A DNA stretch of 64,000 nucleotides from Zoroaster sp. YZ-2022 (lineage: Eukaryota; Echinodermata; Asteroidea; Forcipulatida; Zoroasteridae), in the NCBI GenBank assembly GCA_029582265.1, contig CM055830.1, positions 34,962,718 to 35,026,717 of the forward strand. The letters are read 5' to 3'. The translations under genes were made by a program, and so were the position numbers. The notes beneath the pieces are model-generated. The model did no database searches. It had not been told where the DNA came from and was given only the letters and a program-made list of their open reading frames with translations. Of this stretch, positions 49,031 to 60,125 are shown one piece after another (the first letter of the stretch is position 1; each line of letters starts with the position of its first letter).

Positions 49031-52000
49031 ATAAGAAAAAAAGATTGTGGTAAGCTGATCTTGTTCTGTCTGTGGGGAGGGGTTCGCACCATCAGAATCT
49101 CCTCTGGCCTACGGGCCTCGAAGAACCGCCGATTCATGATTATCTTTCAGCTGCTTCTCCCGGTCCATGACGCTAATCTTGAGACAGACTTGACTGTTGA
49201 CTGTTTGCGCAAACCGTATCAGTGTTGTCCTCAGGTGAGGTTTGTCATAACAGGCTATTATCGTGTTTATGCCAAGCGAAAAGCGGATTTATTATCTGTT
49301 TATTCATCTTAGATATTCAATAAACACAAACTGATTCACAAACATTGTCAGAGCCGTAGGCTGGGGGAGGGGTTGTAATGGTCCAAATAACCACACCCTT
49401 CCCCCATCCATCCCCACGGGTGTATTACATTTGTTTTGTCTTGATTGTTTGACCAAGCAGTAGAGTGAAACTAACAATCGTGCATTGTCATAGTATCAGG
49501 GCAGACAAACAGGGTGCATGTTAATATGTGCAGTTTTCACATGTTGTACTTTGATCTCCACATAACATCAAGTATTGTTTTAAAAAATTACAAATGAATT
49601 AGATTTGAGATGTGGTACTTTACTTTAAAAAATCAACTGAAATAACTTTTCCTTTTACATCTCAAAGTATCAGATTTGATGGTGTCTGCCATTAACAATT
49701 GTATAGCTTTTTCCTGCAGTTTGATCTTGAGGGTTCTATTGTAAGTTATACGTTATACCACATAGCCTATTCATCATCTTAACAAGGTTCTTCTAATCCA
49801 AAAGAGAAGCTTTATTTTTTTATTAACCAACCCATGAGTCTTACATAAACTGCAAATCCCAGGGTTCTGAAAACTACACCAGTGGAAGAATGAAGTTGAA
49901 ACAAAGGCGTTATTTTAACACCCAGTTAAAAACAGAGTAGGGTACAGTCTAAGGGTCTCATCGAGGCACAGACTATTTTGCAAGTCTACGCGCGCGTTGC
50001 ATGTTGGTCTACCTAGCGATCACGATTCACATTTCCCCGTATGTTACTGTGTATTTTGTAATCAAACTGGAAACAAAAAAATAAAAGAACATCATGTGTA
50101 ACTGTAGTTGAAACATTGACAAACAATATTTGTGGAGGTGTGGTCAGTTTTACAGTATTTTGATAATTACAGTAATCAGCATGCTCTATGCAAATTGGCT
50201 TGCGCTTGCGCGCTGGTGGTATTTGGAAAAAATCTTTGTTTTAACCAAAATGTACTGGAGAGAGTTACCTGCAGTCAGTATTGAAAAAAATGCATAACCT
50301 AGCATACTCTAAAGAGTCGAGATTAGAGGGTAAATAAACATGTGCGTCCACTCAACACTTTCCTGGCTGAGACAACGTGCAAATAACACCACCCTCTCTG
50401 AGTCCTTACGATTGCCGACAGAAGGTGAAGTGGCCGTTAAGCGGTGTTCGCTAAGACCCCAGATAGGCATGCAGACAGTGTATTTAATGAGTGAGTACTC
50501 ATTTCTTGATTGTAAAAAAGTCGACGTGAGTAACTTCACCGTTTTGATGTTCCATCAGCGTTATACACGAGTTCATAACTTGATGGAAGGTTTCTTGTGT
50601 CGATATAAACCTGTTTACTCATTACGGACCGTGAGGTGAAAACATTAAGGTGATGAGTGAAAACACAATGAATTTTTTATCGTAACCTTCATGGACCATG
50701 CTCTTAATTTGAAATAAAATATCCTTTACGGTCACTCACGATCAACATCTGACGGGTCAAAACAAAGACCTTTCCGAAGGAAGGGGATTGACTTAACAAA
50801 TCGGCGAAACGCGCCGTGATCAAAATTCGCGTCTGATCAACCGAAAAATTAAGAGGCACTCGGCAGAGGGCCGCTGGGGATGAACGCGGCGCAGCGCCCG
50901 CTGGCAAAGTCCCATTCGCTCGGTGTGTTAAGAAAACAACAAAACAACCGCAAAAAGCCGATATTTGATTCGGTTACAAGATATGCTGATTATCGCTTCA
51001 AGTTAATAGCATGATGATTTTGGCATATTATTTTGTATGCTCTACAGATGGCAGCTATCCGGTCAGTCTTTGATAAAACAAGTGAAGGTTCATTTGTTAA
51101 GGTTGGTTGGTCATAAGGTGGCAGTGAACGTCGCTTGGGGGACATAATTACAACTGGTGGCGGAGGACGGGATATTTTGATAGCGGGCTTTTAACACGTG
51201 TCAACCATCGTTGTGTTCGGTCTCAAGTCGATCATTAGATACTTTGATCGATAATACATGCTTTCAGTTTACAGTAAATGTTCTTCAAAAGTAAAGTAAA
51301 AAATTTGTGATTCTTTGTTTATTTATTCATTCTGATTTATACCTATTTACTTGTTAGTAAGCGCTGTTGAGTCAAATATTATATTTAGTTAAGTATTTAT
51401 TTATTAATGGTTTGTTTAATTTGAATCAAAGCGATCAAAGGGCAAAAAGTATTCAAATTCACAAAGTTAAAAATGTGTATACCATTGAAAATACAAACAA
51501 TCTCACTTAGCGATAGTTGAGATAAACACATGTGGTGTTACCGTACCGCAAACCAAAACGATATTACAAACATGTAAATAGGACTTTCTCTTTGGTTACA
51601 TTTATCTTGCCTTTAAAGCCCGCATATATCAAGGCCTCTTGTAACATATCAATATGTGTATTTGTACTTTATGAGCAGCAAGAAATATGTTGAGAGAATG
51701 ATGTGCGAATACTTCAGCTCAATTTGGCTACGCACGTTTCTGAATAAATTGGAAAAGTAATCACAAATGTCTTACACTGGTCAAGCGAGTGCAGTGCTGT
51801 CTTTAAGAGTGAACTGTTCTTTCTAAAAGAGAGCAGTTAATTTTCAGTTAATTTCTGAGAAAAAAACAACTGATTTATTTTGTTTAACTTATCATACTGG
51901 TAAGTAGAGGATGGCTCTCTCGCGCCATACAAACAGCACTTAAAGTTTTCACAAATTATTTCATGGCAATCTTTTAGAATTTTTTTAGCCATATCGCAGA

Positions 52001-52451
52001 GCATGTACAGCGTATCGCTCTAGCTTCAAGTGAAAAATAAGCCAATGTATCATCATCCAAGACGCAAAATATTGATGTCTCAGATATCATGGGGATTCAT
52101 GTGTCACCTGAATACTGCTCCAAGGCGCGAACATCACCAAGACGGTGCAAGCTTGGCTACGGAAGGAAACAATTGAGCGGGAATATAAATCAGTTAACAA
52201 CAACCTTTATTTAGTAATATTCACCGGGCCATAGCATCATTATAATGTGCACAATATCCCGTGATTCCACGGGTGCGTGATGCGATACCTGCTAGTTCCT
52301 GTACGCCTTTACACATGAGTAATGTAGCCAAAGGCTTGATTTACCTATGTTACCTGACTATTATCTTTGGGTGATGAGTATCACTGGAGTGATAGCATAT
52401 CAGATATTGACAATGCTCAGCGAAGACAAAAAAAGACCAACTCTCTTGTAA
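49031..52451. other. No gene recognised
   Basis: ORFs at 48983-49312 and 50340-50639 (about 100-109 codons) show no motif. A GC-richer patch at 50800-50910 is not clearly coding. Confidence 0.4.
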
Positions 52452-52461
52452 TCTCGCGAGA
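52452..52461. promoter_or_regulatory. TCTCGCGAGA palindrome
   Basis: Second exact copy of the motif in the window (also at 12677). GGATCTCGTGAGGTCACACG follows within 40 bp and has a related shape. No gene start assigned. Confidence 0.25.
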
Positions 52462-53463
52462 ATTTACGAGTCCCTCGTGGGATCTCGTGAGGTCACACGT
52501 TTTCACATGAAAAGTAAACGCCTATATCCCTCATGGGATGGGTATGTACGGTTCTCGAACAAGATAGTGAAGACCTTCATTAGCTTCAGAGTAGCTAAAC
52601 ATCACAGCATGGGGCGTGTGGGTTTCGGCTTCTACGTTGAGTTTATGACTGTTACTAATAATTTTCAATGATTCAGAGTCCATTTATGTCTGATCGCACA
52701 GGATTCTTTTCTCGAGATACACCCACGATTACCGACTGTCAGCACCGGCTCTGCGCCCGGTAGCTTTTGCACCTGGACCGCTTCGTGTAATGTGGCAGAT
52801 TACATGACGGAAATTGAGATCAAAATGGCCTGGGTGCATGCCCCCTCAAGTGGCCAGTCGGAAACTAAGGCCCTGCGGTACAGGTGGCATCGTTAAAGAT
52901 ATCATTGTTGAACTGAACATCATAGCTTATCTGATTTTATTAAAGCGGCACATGTAATAAAAAAAAGCGTTTTTGATCAGAATGCACACCTTATGTTTCT
53001 GTTTTGTTATTTTGTTTTCAACCATTTTCGTTGCATTTGTATGGAAGTTACCATATTCATGAATGTTTTGTTTTAGCATGGGCATCATTATTATGCAGAA
53101 TAGAGGTTGGTGTTTGCAATGAAATCAACGAATCGTTCAAGTTCTTGGTCTTTTCTTAAATCAGTTCTCTGTTGTGAGTCTTGCTCACTGATTGTTTGGT
53201 TGCCTGCTAGTGATTCGTTTTTACACAGTATACTCAGCAAGTACTCATTGTAATCTCATAAAACAGCGCCCTCATGTGTCTGGGGATACATTTAGTATGA
53301 ACATCTTTAGGATCACAGAAATAAAAACCATTATGGCTCTTAATAAATGTGTTTTGCATAATAAAACAAGATATTTGTTAGTTTTTTCATAATTGAAGTT
53401 TGTTCTGTTCATTTTGGAGACTTTTATGCCACTTCACAAGCCCCCCACTTTATTGGCAATTGA
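52462..53463. other. No gene recognised
   Basis: No assignable gene. GCGCCCTC at 53266. Confidence 0.4.
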
Positions 53464-53497
53464 GTGATGTAATACATCACGTGATACCGTGACGTCA
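53464..53497 (+). promoter_or_regulatory. Likely promoter elements of the THAP gene
   Basis: A 17-bp palindrome GTGATGTAATACATCAC (53464-53480) overlaps an E-box CACGTG (53478-53483), and a perfect CRE TGACGTCA follows (53490-53497). The cluster lies about 130-165 bp before the THAP start codon, where a TATA-less proximal promoter would be expected. bHLH-Zip and CREB/ATF factors are the candidate binders. Confidence 0.45.
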
Positions 53498-53627
53498 GGT
53501 AAAGAACGATTTCCTAGCAATGCACAGCTGTTGTTTGTGTGTGTGTACGTGTCCGATGCGCTTATGTCAAAACTCCAATATATGTGTATACATATTTTCA
53601 TCCTAAATTTCCTTGAGAATATACATC

Positions 53628-53948
53628 ATGCCTACAAGATGTGTCGTAGCAGGCTGTAGTAATACTCCTAGCGAAGGAGTAAGCCTCCATAGGTTCCCTA
53701 AAGACGAGGCACTACGAAATATTTGGGCCACAAAAGTGCGGTTGACGAGGGCAAAATGGTTCGGGCCATCTCCAACCAGCGTGATATGTAGCGATAAGTT
53801 TACTGCTGAAGACTTCGACACAAGCCTTCGTGGGGAATTTGGGATGTCAAAGGCACCCAGACTCAAGAAAACTTCGATTTCAACGAAAATAAAGAAGCCT
53901 GTGAATCCCTCAAACGACAAGCCAAAGCGACGAGCGATGCTTCGTTAA
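53628..53948 (+). CDS. THAP-domain zinc-finger protein, short and divergent
   Basis: A 106-residue ORF. THAP domains are C2CH zinc fingers that bind DNA; they occur in animal transcription regulators and P-element-type transposases. The start is the ATG giving MPTRCVVAGC, the usual THAP beginning, rather than any codon upstream. Visible landmarks: Cys5 and Cys10, HRFP at 21-24, Trp33, a Pro at 47, and Cys54 in VICSDKF. The fourth zinc ligand should be His three residues after Cys54 (C-x2-H), but here position 57 is Lys. The AVPTIF box that normally closes the domain is also missing; the chain runs SKAPRLKKTSIST instead. The tail (80-106) is Lys/Arg/Pro-rich and ends at a stop after RRAMLR. 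No HCF-binding motif, coiled coil or transposase follows. It could be a first exon, a stand-alone small protein or a decaying copy. Promoter motifs lie upstream. Family assignment is firm; function is not. Confidence 0.85.
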   Translation: MPTRCVVAGCSNTPSEGVSLHRFPKDEALRNIWATKVRLTRAKWFGPSPTSVICSDKFTAEDFDTSLRGEFGMSKAPRLKKTSISTKIKKPVNPSNDKPKRRAMLR

Positions 53949-54020
53949 AACGTGAGAACAGACAAGTAACTAACGCTAAGTCAGATACGGCATGTCCGAT
54001 CTACATGTATGTACTGTGTG

Positions 54021-54035
54021 CGCCGCCATGTTGGG
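54021..54035 (-). promoter_or_regulatory. YY1-type site
   Basis: CGCCGCCATGTTGGG matches the reverse YY1 consensus GCCGCCATnTTG. It lies about 75 bp after the THAP stop codon, so it may belong to a minus-strand start nearby. Confidence 0.3.
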
Positions 54036-54468
54036 TTTTGGACATCGTTAACAATAACTATACAGCGTAATTCACAAATCATACATGAAAAAATACACTA
54101 TAACGTTAGACTAAAATAACATAAATTTTTACAACTTTTAGAAGAATTCGATATAAATGAAAACTGTGAGTAGATTTTCCGGTCGGCGGCAATAAAGGTG
54201 CTTTTTTGCGACCTTCGTATTTTAATATTTTCGATTTTTTCAACCGAGTTTGGGTCACTAAATGATCGATTTCTTCACAAAGATAGCAGTTTGGTGAACG
54301 AAAATTACACATTAGATAGTTTATTAGTTACTTATTACCTCAGTAAAGTATCACAATTTCATCTGACGACGATTCAGCCATTTCTATGTTATTTTCCAGC
54401 GTGGGCAATATAAGCGCAGGCATGTGAATGAACGCGTTCGCTGTTGTATATGTATGTGGCTGGCGTCC

Positions 54469-54501
54469 CCGGAAGCAAGCCTTCTTCTTTACGTGACGTC
54501 A
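54469..54501. promoter_or_regulatory. ETS site and CRE pair
   Basis: CCGGAAGC (54469-54476) and TGACGTCA (54494-54501) lie 17 bp apart in a locally CpG-rich stretch up to about 54590. ETS plus CRE is common in TATA-less promoters. No ORF start recognised downstream. Confidence 0.3.
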
Positions 54502-54599
54502 CACATAGAGACGTTCAGGATGCAGTGCAAACGACCCCTTTTAGGGGCGTGTTAATCGGCGCCGACATCCTCTTCGGAAAAGCTTCAAATTACAAGTAG

Positions 54600-56922
54600 C
54601 TCGCTAAAAATCAATGAGCTATTTATTTTTTATCATTAAAAATACCATATTTTAGTATCTCCATGGCATTTACGTCTCTATTTCTGTGGTCCTTTAAGTA
54701 AAAAGTACATGCATTCTAAGTGGCAAATCATAGATTTCCATAGTTATTGTTTATCAACATGCATAACTACAATCTACCTCTTTAAGGTAGCCATCTTGGT
54801 TTCAGAGGTGCATTGTGGGGAATAAGTAAAGACTCCATGGTGATGGTACAACCATGGCACACTTAGGAATTGTTCACTGGTTAACAACATGTGCACGCTT
54901 TATACATTATGACTGCAGGGGACCATCTAAAACAGAAAAACACTTTTACCATAGAGTAGACGGACGATGGTGATCAAAATCCAATATAGGCCTACAGTAT
55001 GTCGGCTCTGACAGGAGTAGCAGTGTTATATTGCGACATACTGTAAGGAGTCGAGCACAAAATGACACAGCCTAACCGCTAACATGGCATACTAGGCAGT
55101 CCAAATTATCGCCAATAAAACGCGATGACAAACCGCCTTGGCGTAGACGGCTAGGTGACAATTGACACATTTATTGGCAATTATCCCAATATGTTAATAG
55201 TGGGTGACTATAGTAACAGTTTTCATCATAAACTGGTTGCCAAGATTAAATCAAAATTGCATTTTGGCACTACAGAATGACCGTGTGCCAGAAGTCATAA
55301 TGGGTGAGTGACAATGCTGTTACAACGGATATTAATATGAACATTTGGATATGACCCTTTATCCCACTTTGGCGTAGCCTATTCCACAATCGCTAACGAA
55401 CAACCAATAGAAGAACACATAATTATGTTGTGTGTTGTGGACCCTTGTATTCGTTATATCGGCGTGTTTGTATAATGCGTCTTTCCACAAGGGCCATCAA
55501 AACTATTTTGCAATCACACTTGACCTAAAAAGCCAAACATAACTCACTATCTCTTAGTTTCAATTCTCCCAAGCCCAATGGCAAATCCCAAAATAAAACT
55601 GCTGACAAAAAAGACAAATCGTCTTTCCCCAAACCAGAGAGGTTCGTGCCCCAACGATTAAAGAGTGAATAAATACTGAGTCCGCGAAGCGTGAAGAGCG
55701 CTCGAAGGGACGGTGCAAGGTGGGCAGAATCACCGCGTATGCGCTGGGAAATCACGCTGAGGAGTAGCCGGCGGGCAAGCGTTTAACAAGGTCACACTGC
55801 ACACGGCTGCTGCTTCGTGGCAGTGTTTGCAATAAACATTTTAGTCAGTAGATGTTTGATTTCCCTTGTCTGAAAGTCAGCCAATTTCTCCAGGTGTGTT
55901 GGATTTGTTTTTGGCATATGACTTCTTTACTCTAAGAAAGAATGATTGCTGGTTGTTTTACAAAACCTGACGGTTTTCTAGAAGAAAATAACGATAAACA
56001 CAGTTATTAAGGACAAGCCATTGCAGAAGAGTGATGGGGGTGATTCCATACATTGCTCTATGATGCTACAAAGTCATATGAGACTACGATCCAATCTTGG
56101 GGTCACGTGTCCGCAAGGTCATAGGTCCCAGATCAATGTGTTCGATCGAACATTTCATGTATGAAACCTAAACGTGTTGAAACTTATTTGATATCATCAT
56201 TTGCATAAACCAACACAGATGGACACTCACGCTATAGTACACATCCTCAAATTGCAATAATTAAGACGAATGTGTGTCATCTATCTATTCGATTGGTCTG
56301 ATCTGGTCCTTGCTGTATGGTCTGTTGATGTTTGATTGATCTCTGATTTACTACTGTACTGCTGAGACTTGCACCTGCTAGCAATGTAATTACTATACAC
56401 AAAGATAGGGTGTAAATTAATTGAGTGGGGAATAAACAAAATTGATTTATATACCTGTCTCATGTCACTCTTCCTCATCGGTCTGTTAGCCCCAGAAAGA
56501 TCCTATAATAACAGGAAGAATCAGGTTGTGTACATTAAGGGGTTTACAGCTATGGCTTTCCGTTGGGTTATTAGGGCTCGTCTACAGATAGGCCTATGGC
56601 TGAGAACAGTATTGCTAATAAATAGGCCCATTCATAGAATAGATTAGAAAATGGTACTAAGGGTTTCTATAGGGAGTGGTTTTATAAAAGTTAAACCTGA
56701 TATGAGGAAATCGAACTATGGTCGTGAGGGTTTGTTAATCGTTCGGTACCAGATTTGAAATCGATTCCTAAATTGTTGGGTTTTTGTCCGAGGAAAAATA
56801 TTTCCAACATAGGTAGGGATTAGATGACGATACCGTGTGATTTTACAGGAAATGGTGGTTTTTATACAAGTTTTGTAATTGAGGCTAATACGATAAACTT
56901 TAACATAAGTTACGAGGATTTG
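54600..56922. other. No gene recognised
   Basis: A YY1-like CCATCTTG at 54791. Minus-strand ORF 55755-55525 has no motif. No defined repeat. Confidence 0.4.
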
Positions 56923-57150
56923 TTAATCGTTCGGTTCAAGAAATCGATTTTTATATTGTTGAGGTTTGGTCGTTAGACAAACACCTAGTACCTCTTTCAA
57001 GGTACTGTCTTCTTTCAAAGCCACGTTGGCTACCTCCTTCCCCAAGTCCATGGCCATGTCTAGCTCATCATGATAAACTGATCTTGTCAGTTCCCGGGGT
57101 TCGTTACGCAACGCAAAGTGTAGAAGGAAATAGCCCCAATCCGTGCACGC
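56923..57150 (-). pseudogene. Coding-like minus-strand fragment, unrecognised
   Basis: A minus-strand frame of 75 codons, open between stops, reads like real protein: FALRNEPRELTRSVYHDELD, then MAMDLGKEVANVALKEDSTL and KEVLGV. It is rich in charged residues with an amphipathic pattern and is not driven by base composition. There is no ATG at its start. An acceptor-like AG before ATCAGTTTATC and a donor-like AAAGAG|GTACTA could bound an exon, but both are only moderate. I do not recognise the family. It could be an exon of a minus-strand gene or part of an old element. Confidence 0.25.
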
Positions 57151-58501
57151 CTAATAGCATTACCAATCGTGGCCAACAGGCCTGGGGACTTTTCCTGCCA
57201 GGTAAAGCCAAACCATCTTCATTTCTGGACCGAGCGCCTGGCAAGAGTTAGTGGGAAGACACACAGATGAAGGGATGTGAGTCAGAGATTCAGACCAAGT
57301 TATTATTATCATCATCTGCGGATTCTGCGGTCAGGGGGTAAGGCAAGGTTGGGGACAACAGAACCGGCCCCTCGGCTTCTCTGTTCAACGTAAACAGCCG
57401 GGGGAAATCTTACAAGGTGTTTCGATTGAAACACCAACATTTCATCTGTTTTAACATTATCTTCACAATGAGCAGTCATCTTGGTTTTCTAACACACACT
57501 TTTAGAAAAGTCAAAAAGAGGTAAATGTATACAAAATAGACAGTGCATTTTAAACTGTTATTTTTTCATGAGGTTTGATTTTGATGGCCGGGAAACAAGA
57601 CAACATTTTGAAGTTTTGATATAAATGACCATAATACGATTTGGTTGGGGTTTCTTTGATGGAACATAATAAAGCTTATATACTGGGAACATCTAAACAG
57701 GGTAGGCCAGAATAAAGTTTACATGGTGAATATAGACTCTTGAATCTCGTATAAAACACAGAAGCGAGACAAGTTGATCTATTTGCTTGCTGAGAAGTTT
57801 ATATGATATTTCTCTATTTAGGTGTCGAGCGTTTCCGTTCTCTTGTTCGCAGCGTGTTTTCTCATCACACTTAAGGCAATCATATTCCAATAAATGTAGC
57901 ATTAGATGGTGTTGCCGTCAATGTTAAACAAACTTTATTGCAATAAAGCAAAATTATGACGCCGTAGTTTTTAATTGAATGTCAGGGTAAATGAACAGAT
58001 ACGTCACGGTAGATGCCCAGCACGTACATCACTAAAACACATACGGTAATCGTTGGTATACTAAGTGTACACTTGTTATGACAGTGAGTGTACATGTACT
58101 GTGAGAGAAGCCATGCAAGGCTATTTGGACAATATACCACACGCTCGAAGAAGTACCAATTATATAATTAATACAGCACTCGCTCTAATGTGCTTTTCAT
58201 TTGACGGGATTAGTAAATGTACCATTACAAATTGTTTAATGATGGCGTTTTATGAAAACTGTGAGCATTTTTATGATGCCTCATGCTTCAATGAAGTTTC
58301 GCTTTGACGGGTATTAGTACATACCATAGATTACTAAAGAAATGAAACACATGAGTACACAAACGTATGCACCTTTGTTCATTATGGAAACCATTTCTTC
58401 AGTGATTTATACTTGTATAATATGAGTTTAACAGGTTTAGAGATAATTTACAGATTAAATAATTCACAAATAAGGGGGAGGATACAGATTTTTAATGCGG
58501 G
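57151..58501. other. No gene recognised
   Basis: Short ORFs only; no defined repeat. Confidence 0.4.
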
Positions 58502-58573
58502 GTATACCTTGCGGTATGGTGAGGTACCCTAAGGTATACTGCCCAGTATACCACTGAAATTTTTTTAAATTTC
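58502..58573. repeat. Three adjacent hairpins, two mutually exclusive
   Basis: GTATACCTT (58502-58510) pairs with AAGGTATAC (58531-58539). GTATACTG (58534-58541) pairs with CAGTATAC (58544-58551). The two stems share 58534-58539, so only one can form at a time. GAAATTT (58556-58562) pairs with AAATTTC (58567-58573). All stems are perfect. They lie just beyond the 3' tail of the LINE at 58604. Confidence 0.7.
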
Positions 58574-58603
58574 AATGTCATTTTGTTCTGTAAATGGTAT
58601 CAC

Positions 58604-59182
58604 TCAATCCAATCCAATCTGCATTTGTAAAGCGCCATCAATCTAGTTGCCTATTCCGAGGCGCTAGTGAAAAAAAAAAAGGTGCGCAATCACACTATTC
58701 ACGATGAGGAGAAAACTTAGTGCAACTAATTAATTGTATGCAGAGTCAAACAGATGCGACTTCAGTTGGGTTTGAAAAGAATGCAAGGAGTCAAGTGTAC
58801 GAAGATGCTGGGGGAGATGGTTCCATAAGTTGGGAGCTGAGGCAATAAAACTTCTATCACCATATGAAGAACGAGTTCTCGGAACTTTTAACAGGAGTTT
58901 ATTTGTAGACCTCAAATTTAACCCGGGAGTATAAGTAAATAGCATGTTCCTAATATAGACTGGTGCCAAATCATGAATTGCCTTCCATGTTAACAAAAGG
59001 ATTTTGTATTCAATCCTTTGTTTCATAGGTAACCAATGCAGTTCCATTAGGGTTGGGGTAATGTGATCGAATTTCCTGCCCCTAGAAAGAACACGTGCTG
59101 TAGCATTTTGGGCATGTTGAAGCTTCTTCACAAGATATTTGGAAATACCGAACAGTAAAGAGTTTCCATTATCCACGGTTCC
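58604..59182 (-). mobile_element. 5'-truncated L2/CR1-like LINE, reverse-transcriptase C-terminus
   Basis: Minus-strand frame of about 150 codons ending at the stop at 58730. Blocks in order: GNSLLFGISKYLVKKLQHAQ (from the DYCNSLLYG...KLQxxQN region), ATARVL, HITPTLMELHWLPMKQRIEY, KILLLTWKAIHDLAPVYI, then DRSFIASAPNLWNHLPQHLR and FQTQLKSHLF. This is the thumb and C-terminus of a non-LTR reverse transcriptase. The 3' UTR has an AGCGCC...GGCGCT stem (58665-58631) and ends in a (GATTG)n tail (58604-58620). The expected DYC is changed to DNG, and the frame stops just upstream. The polymerase YADD core and endonuclease are missing. Confidence 0.95.
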
Positions 59183-59407
59183 CTATATAGTTTTATAGCA
59201 GGTGCTGTTATCTTTTTAATATGCATTATTAGCAATAAGTGTTTAATTGGAAAGGGTACTCTTCCAAAATAATTTGCATATCCTCATTTAAGTTATCCTC
59301 ATTTATAACATTTAGAAATATATAGATTACAATTGCTTTTTATCTGTCTAGGATTCATGCATTTTTTCTTCTTCACTGGAAAAATGTATTTTATTACCCT
59401 GGATAAA

Positions 59408-59427
59408 TATACATATATATATATATA
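59408..59427 (+). repeat. (TA)n microsatellite
   Basis: Short AT-repeat stretch after ATACA. Confidence 0.9.
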
Positions 59428-60038
59428 TTTTAATTGTGATACTTTTTTGAATTTTAAGGAATACTACAATTTGCTTTGTAATAATCAGTTACAGCTTTCT
59501 GACATGATAAAAAGCATAATGAATGCCACAGTTGCTCATGTGTTCTGCTGTAGCGTGTGATGATTCTCGCACGTACGCTGCGCACATGTGAAGACCTACC
59601 TGTACGGTCACATATTGTTCTAAGTTCCAAAGCTGATCAAAGTATAAAAGAAAAGTGCAATTTTTATATCTAGCAGCTGTTATAGTGGATGCTAATAATA
59701 GAAGGGAGTATTGTTTCCATCTGGGTAATAAAACAAAAGGATTTCTTATTACAAATGTCTGTAGGGAATATGCTTGGACGTGTAGACTTATCACATTGAT
59801 AAGACCGGTAGTTAATATGCTTTACCAGACGTGCATTAAGGAAACTAAGTTACATGATGAGGATAATTAGCTAATTGGTCAATCGGTAGCTGTCAATCAA
59901 ACTCCCTTATAAACCACGTCACATGTTTACACTGGGAGTGTCCTTCAAAGCATCGAGTATCATGTCATAGCAGCACTGTGCAGTTTACCAAGTATTGTAC
60001 AAAGTTTGTGATTAATAAGATTTGAGATTTAGTACCGG

Positions 60039-60125
60039 TAATAATAATAATAATAATAATGTGTGGACTTATATAGCGCACGTATCCACCAACTAAGTGG
60101 TGCTCAAGGCGCATTCTTTTTTACG
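60039..60125 (-). mobile_element. L2-like LINE/SINE 3' end with (ATT)n tail
   Basis: On the minus strand: GAATGCGCCTTGAGCACCAC, a short stem-loop around CCACTTAGTTGGTGG, GTGCGCTATATAAGTCCACA, then seven ATT units. A GCGCCTTGAGC...GCGCTATATAA stem before a trinucleotide tail is the widespread 3' end of L2-type elements and the SINEs they mobilise. No reverse-transcriptase sequence is attached. Confidence 0.65.

Noticed and set aside
53603..53920. 105-codon minus-strand ORF
   Set aside because: It is antisense to the THAP frame, which has clear family motifs.
54540..54556. CArG box at CCCCTTTTAGGGG
   Set aside because: Only five A/T bases lie between the CC and GG; an SRF site needs six.
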